A stretch of DNA of 64,000 nt from an uncultured Finegoldia sp. (GCF_947252345.1 NZ_CAMXVC010000001.1:67597-131596), one strand, 5' to 3'; shown: positions 1 to 8,911, counted from the stretch's first letter. Numbers and translations are program-made. The notes: a model not told the origin generated them from the letters alone.

Positions 1-1934
1 AGACAAATTCTACAGGAACCAAAGATATTTTCGAAGAAAAAGGTGCGAAGGGACTCAGCGATTGGATTTTGAACCAACAAAAACTTCTAATAACTGACAC
101 TACACTAAGAGATGCTCACCAATCATTGATGGCGACACGAATGAGAACGAGAGATATGGTTCCAATCGCACAAGCTACCAATGAATTGATGAAGGACTTG
201 TTCAGTTTGGAAATGTGGGGCGGTGCGACATTTGACGTCAGCTACAGATTTTTGAAGGAAGACCCATGGGTTAGACTACAAGAACTCCGCAAAAGAATCC
301 CGAACATTTTATTCCAAATGTTACTTCGTGGAAACAACACCGTAGGATACAAAAATTATCCCGACAACGTCGTGGTGAAATTCGTACAAAAAGCCGCAGA
401 AAACGGAATCGACGTGTTCAGAGTGTTCGACTCGCTCAACTACATCGACGGAATGAGGCTTGCCTGTGACAGCGTACTTGAACAAGGAAAAATCTTGGAA
501 GCAACACTTTGCTACACAGGAGACATCTTGGACGAAACAAGAGACAAATACTCACTAGAATATTACGTGAAAAAAGCGAAGGAGCTGGAATCCATCGGAG
601 CGAATATCATCGCAATCAAAGATATGAGCGCGTTGTTAAAACCGTACGCCGCAACGAAACTAATCTCAGCATTGAAAAACGAAGTCTCTGTTCCAATTCA
701 TTTGCACACACACGACACGACGGGAAACGGAGTCGCTACGATAATCAACGCCTGCGAATCGGGAGTCGACATCGTGGACACTTGCTTCAACTCGATGAGT
801 TCACTCACAAGCCAACCTGCGCTTAACTCCGTCGTGGCAGCGCTCGAAAACACTCCACGTCAAACGGGAATAAGCCTTTCAAATTGCGACAAAATAAGCT
901 CCTACTACAGGGACGTTCGCTCCTACTACTCACAATTCGAGAGCGATTTGAAAAGCGGTACAACAGAAATTTATCGCTACGAAATTCCTGGAGGACAATA
1001 TTCCAACCTCAAACCACAAGTAGAATCGTTCGGGCTTGGAGAAAAATTCGACGAAGTCAAATTAATGTACAAAAAAGTCAACGATATGCTCGGCGACATT
1101 ATCAAAGTTACACCTTCGTCAAAAATGGTCGGAGATATGGCGATATTTATGGTGTCAAACGGACTCACTCCGGAAAACATCTACGAAAAAGGCAAAAGCC
1201 TCGACTATCCCGATTCCGTAATTTCATTCTTCAAAGGAATGATGGGACAACCTGAAGGTGGATTCAACGAAAAATTACAAAAAATCGTATTAAAAGGTGA
1301 AAAGCCAATCACAAAGAGAGCTGGGCTTTACCTCGACCCATTTGATTTTGACAAAGACAAAAAAGATTTACAAGACAAATACAAAATGGAATTTGACGAA
1401 AAAGACATCATCTCACACGCACTTTATCCGAAAGTATTCGAAGATTACATCGACTACAGAAAGGCAAAAGGCAACTTCACTTATATGGACACTCCGACAT
1501 TCTTCGAAGGAATAAACGAAAAAGAAACAGTCGAAGTTCCGATAGAAGAAGGCAAAATCCTCATCATCAAACTAATCGAAAAAGGAAGATTGGAAAAAGA
1601 CGGCTACCGAAACTTCACCTACGAAGTCAACGGCAACCGACGTGAGGTCAGAGTGTTCGATGAGTCTGCAAAAATCACCGAACGTGAAGAAGACAACAAA
1701 TCCATCGCAGACCCTAACAACGACAAAGAAATCGGGGCATCAATTCCAGGAAGAGTCGTGAAAGTTCTAGTCAAAGAAAACGACAAAGTATCAGTCAACG
1801 ACCCATTGGTAGTAGTTGAAGCTATGAAAATGGAAACAAACATACTATCCAAATCAGAGGGAATTGTAAAATCAATCCTGATAAAAGAAAATGACACCAT
1901 CGACACAGACCAACTTCTCATAGTTTTGGAATAA
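1..1934 (+). CDS. pyc: Pyruvate carboxylase, C-terminal part (5' end outside window)
   Basis: Biotin enzyme converting pyruvate plus bicarbonate and ATP to oxaloacetate. The frame is open from base 3, with no start inside the window, and the peptide just before the carboxyltransferase domain (GAKGLSDWILNQQ) is typical of the linker after the biotin carboxylase domain. This is therefore the end of a full-length pyruvate carboxylase rather than a separate oxaloacetate decarboxylase alpha subunit starting at TTG 69. Visible parts, in order: carboxyltransferase TIM barrel (ITDTTLRDAHQS, metal-binding HLHTHDTTGNG), a conserved PYC/OADA region, and a C-terminal biotinyl domain with the biotin lysine in EAMKMETN, 34 residues before the stop. 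A bidirectional hairpin terminator follows at once. Confidence 0.93.
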   Translation, partial: TNSTGTKDIFEEKGAKGLSDWILNQQKLLITDTTLRDAHQSLMATRMRTRDMVPIAQATNELMKDLFSLEMWGGATFDVSYRFLKEDPWVRLQELRKRIPNILFQMLLRGNNTVGYKNYPDNVVVKFVQKAAENGIDVFRVFDSLNYIDGMRLACDSVLEQGKILEATLCYTGDILDETRDKYSLEYYVKKAKELESIGANIIAIKDMSALLKPYAATKLISALKNEVSVPIHLHTHDTTGNGVATIINACESGVDIVDTCFNSMSSLTSQPALNSVVAALENTPRQTGISLSNCDKISSYYRDVRSYYSQFESDLKSGTTEIYRYEIPGGQYSNLKPQVESFGLGEKFDEVKLMYKKVNDMLGDIIKVTPSSKMVGDMAIFMVSNGLTPENIYEKGKSLDYPDSVISFFKGMMGQPEGGFNEKLQKIVLKGEKPITKRAGLYLDPFDFDKDKKDLQDKYKMEFDEKDIISHALYPKVFEDYIDYRKAKGNFTYMDTPTFFEGINEKETVEVPIEEGKILIIKLIEKGRLEKDGYRNFTYEVNGNRREVRVFDESAKITEREEDNKSIADPNNDKEIGASIPGRVVKVLVKENDKVSVNDPLVVVEAMKMETNILSKSEGIVKSILIKENDTIDTDQLLIVLE

Positions 1935-1977
1935 AATAACGGATTGTAGAGTAAAATCTACAATCCGTTATTATTTT
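1935..1977 (+). terminator. Bidirectional rho-independent terminator
   Basis: Perfect 16-bp inverted repeat (1935-1950 with 1957-1972), 6-nt loop, T-rich on both sides. It separates the convergent pyc and lipoprotein genes. Confidence 0.88.
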
Positions 1978-2690
1978 TATTTTTCTATAAAAGATTTAAT
2001 GATGAATTTGTGGTCTTTAAATTCAAGTATAAGAGTTGAATATGAGTTTTCTAATATCAAATTATTTCCTTTGATTTCTCCTTCAGTTGGATAAAAAGTG
2101 CCAATAGATACATCGCTTACAAATGTATAATAACTATTAGTTTCCTTCAAATACAAACATTTATCCTTATATATCATATCATCTGAAACAATATCTGCAT
2201 ATTTCTGCAATGTTGCATCAACTAGATTCTTATCGATTTTTACCAATGGCATAAGTTTACTCGAAGATTCAAACTCAGAAAAATTATCCAGCTTTTCTAA
2301 TTTTTTTATAGTAGTTTTAAACTCATTTGTATTTTCTTCTAAATTTTTGTTAGGAAAATATGAAATAAATGCTTCTAAATTCATTTCTTTAGGATTATTA
2401 TAGTTACCCGCTTCGAAAAAATTAGAAGTTATATTTTTAATTTCATAGTATTTAGATGAAGGCAGTTTTTCAACAAAAACTTTTGTAATTTGTTTAATTT
2501 CATTATCTGTCAGTTTTCTGTCTTTTCCTACCTCAATACCCTTAAAAGCCCTATCAAAATAGTTTCCAACACATATTTTCTGTTCATTTGTTAGTTTGAC
2601 TTCTTTTTTAGAACCACACGCTGTCGATATAACAGCTATAAAAATTAGGGTTAATAAACCTCTAAAAAATTTTTTATTTGTAATATCCAT
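1977..2690 (-). CDS. Putative lipoprotein, unknown function
   Basis: 237 residues. A lipoprotein signal peptide is visible: basic start (NKKFFR), hydrophobic stretch, then lipobox STAC with the lipidated cysteine at residue 25. The mature part is charged and lysine-rich with no motif I recognise, and the last third is beta-rich. Product would be tethered to the outer face of the membrane. It converges with pyc and shares its terminator. No function can be assigned. Confidence 0.75.
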   Translation of the reverse strand: MDITNKKFFRGLLTLIFIAVISTACGSKKEVKLTNEQKICVGNYFDRAFKGIEVGKDRKLTDNEIKQITKVFVEKLPSSKYYEIKNITSNFFEAGNYNNPKEMNLEAFISYFPNKNLEENTNEFKTTIKKLEKLDNFSEFESSSKLMPLVKIDKNLVDATLQKYADIVSDDMIYKDKCLYLKETNSYYTFVSDVSIGTFYPTEGEIKGNNLILENSYSTLILEFKDHKFIIKSFIEK

Positions 2691-3076
2691 CTATTGACAT
2701 CCCCATTATTTTTCCTATTCTAAAAAATACCTAGATTATATCTTAAATAATTATATAATCCATCAGCATAATACCACGAATACATCAGATTAGTGCGTTT
2801 CTTTGATTCTGGATTGCGACGTTTATTCCACTTTAATTGTTTTCATAAACTATTTTTCCTAAAAATATTTTCAGTTATTAAACTTATTGTATATTTACCC
2901 TGTTTTTTAATAAAATAAGCAACTTTAAGTAAAAATATAACCTTATTTGTGAAAATATTCCCAAAAAATACTTTGAATTTTTTTCTTTAATTTTTTCTTA
3001 ATATTTAGGAAATTACATTCAGAAATTTTTAAAAAAGTATATATTAGATATTAATAATTTAGCTTTTGGAGGAATT
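2691..3076. other. Intergenic stretch with a short coding remnant
   Basis: 386 bases, very AT-rich. On the minus strand, 2720-2842 is an open stretch of 40 codons bounded upstream by TGA, with an internal peptide RRNPESKKRTNLMYSWYYAD that has coding-like composition. It has no good start codon or ribosome binding site, so it looks like the tail of a lost gene. The right end carries the promoter area of the mazE-like gene. I see no other structure. Confidence 0.4.
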
Positions 3077-3319
3077 ATGAAAACCAAATTATCTAAGTGT
3101 GGAGATTCTCATGTGTTGCAAATTCCAAGGTTGATTTTGGATGTTTTGAATTGGAAAGACGATGATATTTTAGATTTAAAAATTGAGTACAACAAACTAA
3201 TAATCGAAAATTCGTCTGATGATGAAATGAAGATTGAAGATTTGTTTGAAGATTTTAATGGGCAATATGAAAAAGAAGATATTGATTGGGGAAAAGTTAC
3301 AGGAAAAGAAGTTTGGTAA
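3077..3319 (+). CDS. Solitary MazE-type antitoxin (SpoVT/AbrB fold)
   Basis: 80 residues. The N-terminal half matches the swapped-hairpin AbrB/MazE DNA-binding fold (KLSKCGDSHVLQIPRLIL, then a DDDILDL strand). The C-terminus IDWGKVTGKEVW resembles the toxin-binding tail of E. coli MazE. SD TTGGAGGAATT precedes the ATG. In known systems MazE represses its own operon and blocks the MazF endoribonuclease. Here no mazF follows: a terminator begins 20 bases after the stop and the next gene is on the other strand. It is either an orphan antitoxin with a distant partner or a stand-alone regulator. Confidence 0.78.
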   Translation: MKTKLSKCGDSHVLQIPRLILDVLNWKDDDILDLKIEYNKLIIENSSDDEMKIEDLFEDFNGQYEKEDIDWGKVTGKEVW

Positions 3320-3338
3320 CAATCCTAATAAATACAAC

Positions 3339-3366
3339 AAGCCATAACTAACGTTATGGCTTTGAC
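3339..3366 (+). terminator. Convergent terminator after mazE-like gene
   Basis: Inverted repeat AGCCATAAC / GTTATGGCT (3340-3348 with 3353-3361) in the short gap between the convergent mazE-like and thioredoxin-like genes. Confidence 0.7.
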
Positions 3367-3873
3367 TTATTTTTTATCAAAAAAGCTTTGTAGTTCTTCT
3401 GATGTAGTTCCCACTTTGTCGTCGATGTTCATTCTGTCGGTGATTTTGCCGTCTTTAACCCTGAACACCGCTGGTACTGTTTTGAGGTCGTTGTTGGTTC
3501 TGAATTTCTTCAAATCTTCTGGAGATTTTTTGATTCCAGCGACGCTATCTATGTAGTAGATTTCGTATTTCGACACGAACGGCTTGAATATTTTTGAAAA
3601 CTTCTGGCAATCTGGGCAATTTTTTCTTCCAAGATACACCGTGATTTCTTTTCCGGCACTCACTTTGGAAAGCTCTGCAACTTTGATTTCCTTGACGCCT
3701 TTGATGTTTTGTTCGTACTCTGCGATGGCTTTTTGTTTGTCTTCTTCTGTGGTTACGTTTTTGGATTCAACTCCTGTGGCTTTTTTTGTAGGCTCATCTT
3801 GTCTTTGGTTGCAACTTGCAAATAATACCAAAATAAAGCTCACGCAAACGATTAATTTGAATTTGTTTTTCAT
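3367..3873 (-). CDS. Thioredoxin-like lipoprotein with CPDC motif
   Basis: 168 residues. Lipoprotein signal with lipobox FASC (Cys21), then a charged linker to about residue 60, then a thioredoxin-like fold. The redox motif CPDC is at residues 86-89 and the cis-proline region VPAVF follows. The layout resembles extracytoplasmic thiol-disulfide proteins of the PedC/BrcD kind, which are often linked to disulfide formation in secreted proteins. Single-gene unit. The substrate cannot be told from the sequence. Confidence 0.75.
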   Translation of the reverse strand: MKNKFKLIVCVSFILVLFASCNQRQDEPTKKATGVESKNVTTEEDKQKAIAEYEQNIKGVKEIKVAELSKVSAGKEITVYLGRKNCPDCQKFSKIFKPFVSKYEIYYIDSVAGIKKSPEDLKKFRTNNDLKTVPAVFRVKDGKITDRMNIDDKVGTTSEELQSFFDKK

Positions 3874-3942
3874 ACGTTCCCTCCTGTTTTAATTCATTTT
3901 ATAATATTTACTGGCAATAATCAATCTGTACAATTGTAGACA

Positions 3943-3972
3943 AAGACCACCAACTATTGTTGGTGGTCTTGT
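3943..3972 (-). terminator. Hairpin, likely terminator of the next gene to the right
   Basis: 12-bp perfect inverted repeat (3943-3954 with 3959-3970), 4-nt loop, T-rich on the minus side. It lies just past the stop of the 3983-4318 gene. Confidence 0.65.
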
Positions 3973-3982
3973 TTTAGTAATT

Positions 3983-4318
3983 TTATTTTGTTTGTTCTTT
4001 ACGTTGTTTTAAGATATTTCTAATGGTTATTATTGCGCTAATACCCATCAATAATAGTGCAAAGATATTTCCGTATAAGCAGAATTTCACGAGCATTGTG
4101 TCATTTGCGCCCATTCCATCGTGTAGCAACGTGATTGTGAAGTTCATATTCCACATTCCAAACACCAACGCAACTTGTACGATTGCTACCACTACGTTGA
4201 GAATCACGTTTGATTTTTGTTTCAATGTGATGTAAAAATTAAAAATGTTGACGAGCAGGAATACCGCTGTGACTACGGCATAATTTCTCGTAATTTCGTA
4301 AATTTCTTGTTCTGACAT
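3983..4318 (-). CDS. Small integral membrane protein, unknown
   Basis: 111 residues, with about four hydrophobic segments (near residues 15-33, 40-60, 78-97 of the protein) and a basic tail (KQRKEQTK). I chose the ATG at 4318 (MSEQEIYE) because GAGGA lies six bases upstream; a further ATG at 4333 has no such site. Family not recognised. Confidence 0.6.
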   Translation of the reverse strand: MSEQEIYEITRNYAVVTAVFLLVNIFNFYITLKQKSNVILNVVVAIVQVALVFGMWNMNFTITLLHDGMGANDTMLVKFCLYGNIFALLLMGISAIITIRNILKQRKEQTK

Positions 4319-4363
4319 AAATTTTCCTCGCAATTTTCGTTGATTTATATTCCCAAAATCAAA

Positions 4364-5314
4364 CTAAAATCTATTATCGTAGTTGTTCATTTGAACCATT
4401 GCTAGTCTGTAGATTGTTTCATTGACTGGTGCTTCTAGTCCAAGTTTCTTCGCTTGTCTTACGATTGCTCCATTCAAGAATTCTGCTTCTGTTTTTCTGT
4501 GTTTTTGTGTATCTTGTGCTGCAGATGGCAATATGTCTCCGTATTCTTCGAATGCATCTGTGACGTATTTTCTGAAAAGTTTGTCGCCGTCGAAATTGTA
4601 GCCCAATTTGTCAGTAACGGCTATGAACTCGTCTGAGATTTTCTTCAAAATCGCTACGGAGTTTTCGTCAGTTCTAGTGTATTTTGTGGACAAGTGCATA
4701 ACTGCGCAAGGTAGGTTGTATATGGCGTTGATGTATAATTTTCTCCACATTATTCTGTCCACGTCTGGATTTAATTCTGTGATTATTTCATTCTTGTTGA
4801 AAGCTTTTTCGATGTCTTTGAATACTTTGTCGTCGTGCTTGTCGCTGACAGCTCCGAAAATAATATTGGTTTTGTCGCTGTCATATCCTGCGCTGATGAC
4901 GCCCGGCTCTTCGATTGACGCGGAGATGAACATTATTCCCTGTGCGATGTTTTCCTCTTTGATGTCAACATTTCTGATAATGTCGACATTTCCGATTCCA
5001 TTTTGCAAAGTCATGACGATCGTCTTGTCGCCTACCAAATTCATATTTTCTCTCAAAATCTTTTCTGTGTCGTATCCTTTTACGAGGATTACAACGACAT
5101 CTTGAATGTCCAAATCCTTCGAGTCAGTCTTAGCGTAATCGACTTTGACAACGCATTCGCCACCGGCTCTGTTGATGATTTTGATTCCATCTTTTTCGAT
5201 TTTTTTCATGTGAGCTTCGTATGGATCGACTAAGTTCACTTCATTTTCAGGAGATTGAGCTGCTTTTGCAAGCATACAACCCATTGCTCCTGCCCCTAAA
5301 ATTGCAATTTTCAA
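4364..5314 (-). CDS. panE: Ketopantoate reductase family protein
   Basis: 316 residues. Rossmann fold at the N-terminus (ILGAGAMGCMLA, then acidic residue in LVDP), the conserved LQNGIGN segment, and a C-terminal helical domain. ApbA/PanE enzymes reduce 2-dehydropantoate to pantoate with NADPH for CoA synthesis; some homologues act on other 2-oxoacids, and no other pantothenate gene is nearby, so the substrate is only probable. Starts with TTG, supported by AAGGGAGAG six bases upstream. Forms a unit with the pyrophosphatase gene to its right, with a gap of about 20 bases. Confidence 0.8.
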   Translation of the reverse strand: MKIAILGAGAMGCMLAKAAQSPENEVNLVDPYEAHMKKIEKDGIKIINRAGGECVVKVDYAKTDSKDLDIQDVVVILVKGYDTEKILRENMNLVGDKTIVMTLQNGIGNVDIIRNVDIKEENIAQGIMFISASIEEPGVISAGYDSDKTNIIFGAVSDKHDDKVFKDIEKAFNKNEIITELNPDVDRIMWRKLYINAIYNLPCAVMHLSTKYTRTDENSVAILKKISDEFIAVTDKLGYNFDGDKLFRKYVTDAFEEYGDILPSAAQDTQKHRKTEAEFLNGAIVRQAKKLGLEAPVNETIYRLAMVQMNNYDNRF

Positions 5315-5333
5315 ATTATCTCTCCCTTTCGAA

Positions 5334-6983
5334 TTAATTCTCTTGAATATATTTTATCACAGCTTGGTTAAGTTTTGGTATCATTTGTTTCTTTCTCGAA
5401 AGAAGCCCCTTAGCCAAGAATGAATTGTCGTGTATCTTCGAATCAAAAGCCTGTGCTAATTGCTCTTGGAACATTCCCGAAACCAAAACCTCACTTTCTT
5501 CTCTGAAGATGTCGGTTAGAATTAGTACAAATGTAGATTCTTTTTTGTCGTTTCTGATTTTGTTCATCTCTTCGAGCAAACTATTTTTGATTTTTTCGAG
5601 ATTGTCCAAATCCATCGAGAAGATTTGTGCAACTCGACAATCAAATGACTCTATCTTAAACGCCTTGACGTCAGTGTTTAACAAATCTGCTGGTGATTTT
5701 CCTTCTAATGATGTTCCCGCTTTGAACATTTCCATCGCAAATTTTTCGGGATTTATGTTGGCGATTTTCGCCATTCTATCGAGAATCATCTTGTCGGTTT
5801 CTGTCGCTGTCGGAGACCTGAACAACAACGTGTCGGAAATAATCGCCGAACACAACAAGCCCGCAGTTTGTCTTGTCGGAACTATGCCCTTTTCCAAAAA
5901 CATCTTCGAAATAATCGTACAAGTTGAACCCAACGGCTCATTTCTGAAATAAACAGGATTTTGCGTAGAAATATTCGCAACCCTGTGGTGGTCGATGATT
6001 TCCTTAATGTCGCAGCACTCCATATCGTCAACGGACTGATTTCTCTCGTTGTGGTCAACCAAGATAAGCTTCTTCTTTTCCTCGTTTATCACGTGATATC
6101 TAGCAATATTTCCCACAACCTTGTTTTGATTGTCGACAACAGGATACAATCTGTATCTCGTCTTGGACATCGTATTTTTCACATCATCGACAGTGTCATT
6201 CAACGAAAAACTTACAACATCATCCTTCGTCATAACGTAATTAACCGGCACAGATTGTGGAAGAAGACGAGCTGCCATATAAGTCTGAAGCTCCGTTGAA
6301 ATGACGATAATGTCCTTTTTTCTCGCCTTTTCTAGCAACTCATCATTCAACTTGTTGCCACCCGTCAAGATAATCATAGACACATTCTTATCTATCGCAA
6401 CTAATTGAGAATCCTCCCTACTTGCGAGGATTACAACATCTCCCTCTTCCAAAAACCTCGACATCTGCTCTGGATTCATAGCGCCAACGACAATCTTTCC
6501 CGGCAAATCCCTGTCTTGCTCTGGAATGTTCAACACACTTGCGCTCAACACATCTATGATATTCTCAACGGGAGTTTTTGAATGAGAAAGAATCTGGTCA
6601 TCCCACACATCCATATAGCATTTTGTAATATCAGAAAGTGACACCACTCCCAAAAGTCTCTCCTCAATATCAATAACCGGCAAACTTGACACATTTTTTT
6701 CCTGCATAATATTAGTCGCCTTGTACAAGCTCGCATTTTGCGACACGCACATAGCCACATCAAAACTCAAATCCTTGACTTGTGACTTCATCGAATCCTT
6801 GAAAGTAGGAGCATCCACTCCAAAATAATCCAACACAAATTGAGTTTCCCTGTTGACATCACCAAGCCTAATCGCCTCGACATTCTCCTCACCAGTTCTA
6901 CTCTTAAACTCCTGGTAAGCCAACGCAGCACAGATAGAATCAGTATCGGGGTTCTTGTGGCCTGTTATATAAACTTTTTCCAT
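5334..6983 (-). CDS. ppaC: Manganese-dependent inorganic pyrophosphatase with CBS/DRTGG insert
   Basis: 549 residues, longer than the roughly 310 of plain family II pyrophosphatases because regulatory domains are inserted in the DHH part. Seen in order: N-terminal metal-binding GHKNPDTDS, first CBS repeat (SSLPVIDIEERLLGVVS), a DRTGG-like domain, second CBS repeat (YRLYPVVDNQNKVVG), then the rest of the DHH catalytic domain with VDHNE and IDHH, and DHHA2 at the C-terminus. In the family the CBS pair binds adenine nucleotides and tunes the hydrolysis of pyrophosphate. The ATG at 6983 is preferred to a longer frame since AAGGAG sits just before it. Confidence 0.93.
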   Translation of the reverse strand: MEKVYITGHKNPDTDSICAALAYQEFKSRTGEENVEAIRLGDVNRETQFVLDYFGVDAPTFKDSMKSQVKDLSFDVAMCVSQNASLYKATNIMQEKNVSSLPVIDIEERLLGVVSLSDITKCYMDVWDDQILSHSKTPVENIIDVLSASVLNIPEQDRDLPGKIVVGAMNPEQMSRFLEEGDVVILASREDSQLVAIDKNVSMIILTGGNKLNDELLEKARKKDIIVISTELQTYMAARLLPQSVPVNYVMTKDDVVSFSLNDTVDDVKNTMSKTRYRLYPVVDNQNKVVGNIARYHVINEEKKKLILVDHNERNQSVDDMECCDIKEIIDHHRVANISTQNPVYFRNEPLGSTCTIISKMFLEKGIVPTRQTAGLLCSAIISDTLLFRSPTATETDKMILDRMAKIANINPEKFAMEMFKAGTSLEGKSPADLLNTDVKAFKIESFDCRVAQIFSMDLDNLEKIKNSLLEEMNKIRNDKKESTFVLILTDIFREESEVLVSGMFQEQLAQAFDSKIHDNSFLAKGLLSRKKQMIPKLNQAVIKYIQEN

Positions 6984-7146
6984 ATTTTCTCCTTCATAAA
7001 AAACAATCAAACAACAAAATTCTGCCGATTGATTGCTCAAAATAATTTTCCTAACCTTATGATTATATACCAATTTTGTGATATTTCAAACACTTATTGT
7101 AAAAATTTTTCCATTTGCGATATAATAACTTAAAGGAGAGATACAA

Positions 7147-7668
7147 ATGAGAAAACTTTTAATAGTTGTAGATTTTCAAAATGATTTCGTTGACGGAGCT
7201 TTGGGCTTCGACGGAGCAAACAAACTTGAAGACAAAATCTGTGACAGAATCAAAAAAGCAAGAGAAGACAACGAAGAAATAATCTTCACATTTGACACAC
7301 ACCAAGACAATTACTTGAACACACAAGAAGGCAAATTTCTTCCAGTCAAACACTGCATCAAAGGAACAGACGGACACAAACTATACGGAAAAATAGCACA
7401 ATTAGTCGAAGAAAAAGACATACTAATCGAAAAGCCAACATTCGGCAGCATCGAACTTTGCGATTACTTACGAGAAAATAAATTTTCACAGATAGAATTG
7501 TGCGGACTCGTATCCAACATCTGCGTGCTTTCCAACGCAGTCCTCGCCAAAACATTCAACCCAGAAGCAACAGTCACAGTCGACAAGAACTTAACTGACA
7601 GCTTCGATAAAAAACTAAACCAAGAAACATTAGACATACTCAAAGGAATACAAGTAGTCGTAAAATAA
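7147..7668 (+). CDS. Isochorismatase-family cysteine hydrolase (nicotinamidase-like)
   Basis: 173 residues. The triad of the family is visible: Asp9 in VVDFQNDF, Lys96 in EKPTFGS, and nucleophile Cys126 in VSNICVLSNA. Close to small nicotinamidases that deamidate nicotinamide for NAD salvage, but I cannot exclude another amide substrate. SD AAAGGAGAG lies seven bases before the ATG. Its last 43 bases recur, with synonymous changes, after the next gene (8345-8387), so the NERD gene seems to have been placed at the end of this gene. Confidence 0.8.
   Translation: MRKLLIVVDFQNDFVDGALGFDGANKLEDKICDRIKKAREDNEEIIFTFDTHQDNYLNTQEGKFLPVKHCIKGTDGHKLYGKIAQLVEEKDILIEKPTFGSIELCDYLRENKFSQIELCGLVSNICVLSNAVLAKTFNPEATVTVDKNLTDSFDKKLNQETLDILKGIQVVVK
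7626..7668 (+). repeat. Direct repeat, copy 1 (end of cysteine hydrolase gene)
   Basis: 43 bases including the stop codon of the hydrolase. Matches 8345-8387 except at about seven positions. Both copies read DILKG(I/V)QVVVK then stop. Confidence 0.85.
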
Positions 7669-7719
7669 TGTATTAGAAAACATATATTTTTATCAAAATT
7701 TTTCACAAAGGAAATAATT

Positions 7720-8346
7720 ATGCACGACATTTACATTATTTTAGGATTATTTTTAGCTTTTTGTGTGATTGCCAAGCTCTTGCTACCACGTCTAAAGGGA
7801 GCTATGGGTGAATCAGCTGTAAAAATCAAACTAAATAGTCTTGATAAAGAAAAATACAGAATTATAAACAACCTTGTTTTAGAAAACAAAAAAGGTAATA
7901 CAAAAACTACACAAATTGATCACCTAGTAGTTTCAAGATATGGTATATTTTCAGTCGAAACCAAAAATTATAAAGGTTGGATTTATGGATCAGAACACGC
8001 AAAAAAGTGGACGCAAAATATTTATGGAAATAAAACAAACTTCATGAATCCTATTTTGCAAAACTACGCCCACATTAAAGCAGTTGAATCCATTATAAAA
8101 GATTCTTATCCTTATATGAGATATTTTTCAATAGTAGCTTTTTCACCAGAAGCTGAAATCAAATTTGAAGTAAAAAATTCTGTAGTTTGCAAAATATCAA
8201 AAGTAGCTAAAAATATTGAAGAACTTTCATCAACAGAAATAATAAACGAAACAGATATTGATAATATATTGAAGTTAATCGAAGAAAACAAACTAAATAT
8301 TAGTAATAGAGAGCATGTCAAAAATTTAAAAGAAATAAAAAAATAA
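7720..8346 (+). CDS. Membrane-anchored NERD-domain protein
   Basis: 208 residues. One N-terminal membrane helix (about residues 4-22), then a NERD (nuclease-related) domain from about 28 to 140 with the markers GAMGESAV, TTQIDHLVVSRYGIFSVETKNYKGWIYG and the QN...K segment. The D...ExK arrangement (ID-H, then VETK) matches the PD-(D/E)xK core. NERD proteins are suspected nucleases; activity and target are unknown. SD AAAGGAAATAATT. The gene sits between two copies of the hydrolase gene tail, which marks it as a late arrival. Confidence 0.8.
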   Translation: MHDIYIILGLFLAFCVIAKLLLPRLKGAMGESAVKIKLNSLDKEKYRIINNLVLENKKGNTKTTQIDHLVVSRYGIFSVETKNYKGWIYGSEHAKKWTQNIYGNKTNFMNPILQNYAHIKAVESIIKDSYPYMRYFSIVAFSPEAEIKFEVKNSVVCKISKVAKNIEELSSTEIINETDIDNILKLIEENKLNISNREHVKNLKEIKK

Positions 8347-8387
8347 CATTCGACATACTTAAAGGAGTACAAGTCGTAGTAAAGTAA
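8345..8387 (+). repeat. Direct repeat, copy 2 (displaced end of hydrolase gene)
   Basis: Second copy of 7626-7668. It still ends in the stop codon and is followed at once by a terminator hairpin, so it is probably the original tail of the hydrolase gene and its terminator, left behind the inserted NERD gene. Confidence 0.85.
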
Positions 8388-8389
8388 AA

Positions 8390-8413
8390 TAGCAGCCATG
8401 AGCTGCTATTTTT
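8390..8413 (+). terminator. Rho-independent terminator
   Basis: AATAGCAGC / GCTGCTATT around a short loop, then TTTT. It closes the hydrolase/NERD unit. Confidence 0.8.
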
Positions 8414-8423
8414 GTTTTCTATT

Positions 8424-8876
8424 TTATATTGTCAGTATCATACAATAACCTATATTGGCATTTTTATCATACAAATATAATTTTTTTGTTCCATCTTTTT
8501 CAATATACTTATAAAGTATATGCTTTGAATTTTTTAATTTCTCAATATCTGCTTTTAATTCTTGTATTTGATTGTTTTTTTCTTGTTCAGATAGCATCAT
8601 AGTCTCAAAATTGTTATCAAAAATCTGATCGAGTTCGTCATTCTTTTGCTTAAAATCTTTGAGATTATCCTGACTCTTCAATGAAAAAGAATAGATGTCA
8701 AGCCTATCATTTCCGAAACCTCTATCGCTTTCAAATCTTACTTTATAAGTTTTAATTGATGTGTTAATTTCTGATAAATCACTAATATTCTTATTTGATT
8801 TTGCAACATATACTATAGATAACACTACAGAAATAAAAGCAAGCATTATCATTAAAATTATTTTTCTTGTTTTCAT
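8424..8876 (-). CDS. Small membrane-anchored protein, unknown
   Basis: 150 residues. N-terminal basic MKTRK followed by one hydrophobic helix (about 6-26), then a soluble, charged part with a heptad-like segment near residues 95-117 (EQEKNNQIQELKADIEKLKN) that may be a short coiled coil. The C-terminal NANIGYC resembles ENISIGYS at the end of the neighbouring gene, and a 17-bp identical stretch spans both 3' ends, so the two may be paralogues. No recognised domain. Confidence 0.6.
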   Translation of the reverse strand: MKTRKIILMIMLAFISVVLSIVYVAKSNKNISDLSEINTSIKTYKVRFESDRGFGNDRLDIYSFSLKSQDNLKDFKQKNDELDQIFDNNFETMMLSEQEKNNQIQELKADIEKLKNSKHILYKYIEKDGTKKLYLYDKNANIGYCMILTI

Positions 8877-8911
8877 AGTAGATTTTAATTATATACTTAA
8901 CTGCTAATTGT

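Noticed and set aside
69..1934. Stand-alone oxaloacetate decarboxylase alpha subunit starting at TTG 69
   Set aside because: The frame is open upstream to base 3 with the linker sequence of full pyruvate carboxylase and there is no ribosome site before the TTG.
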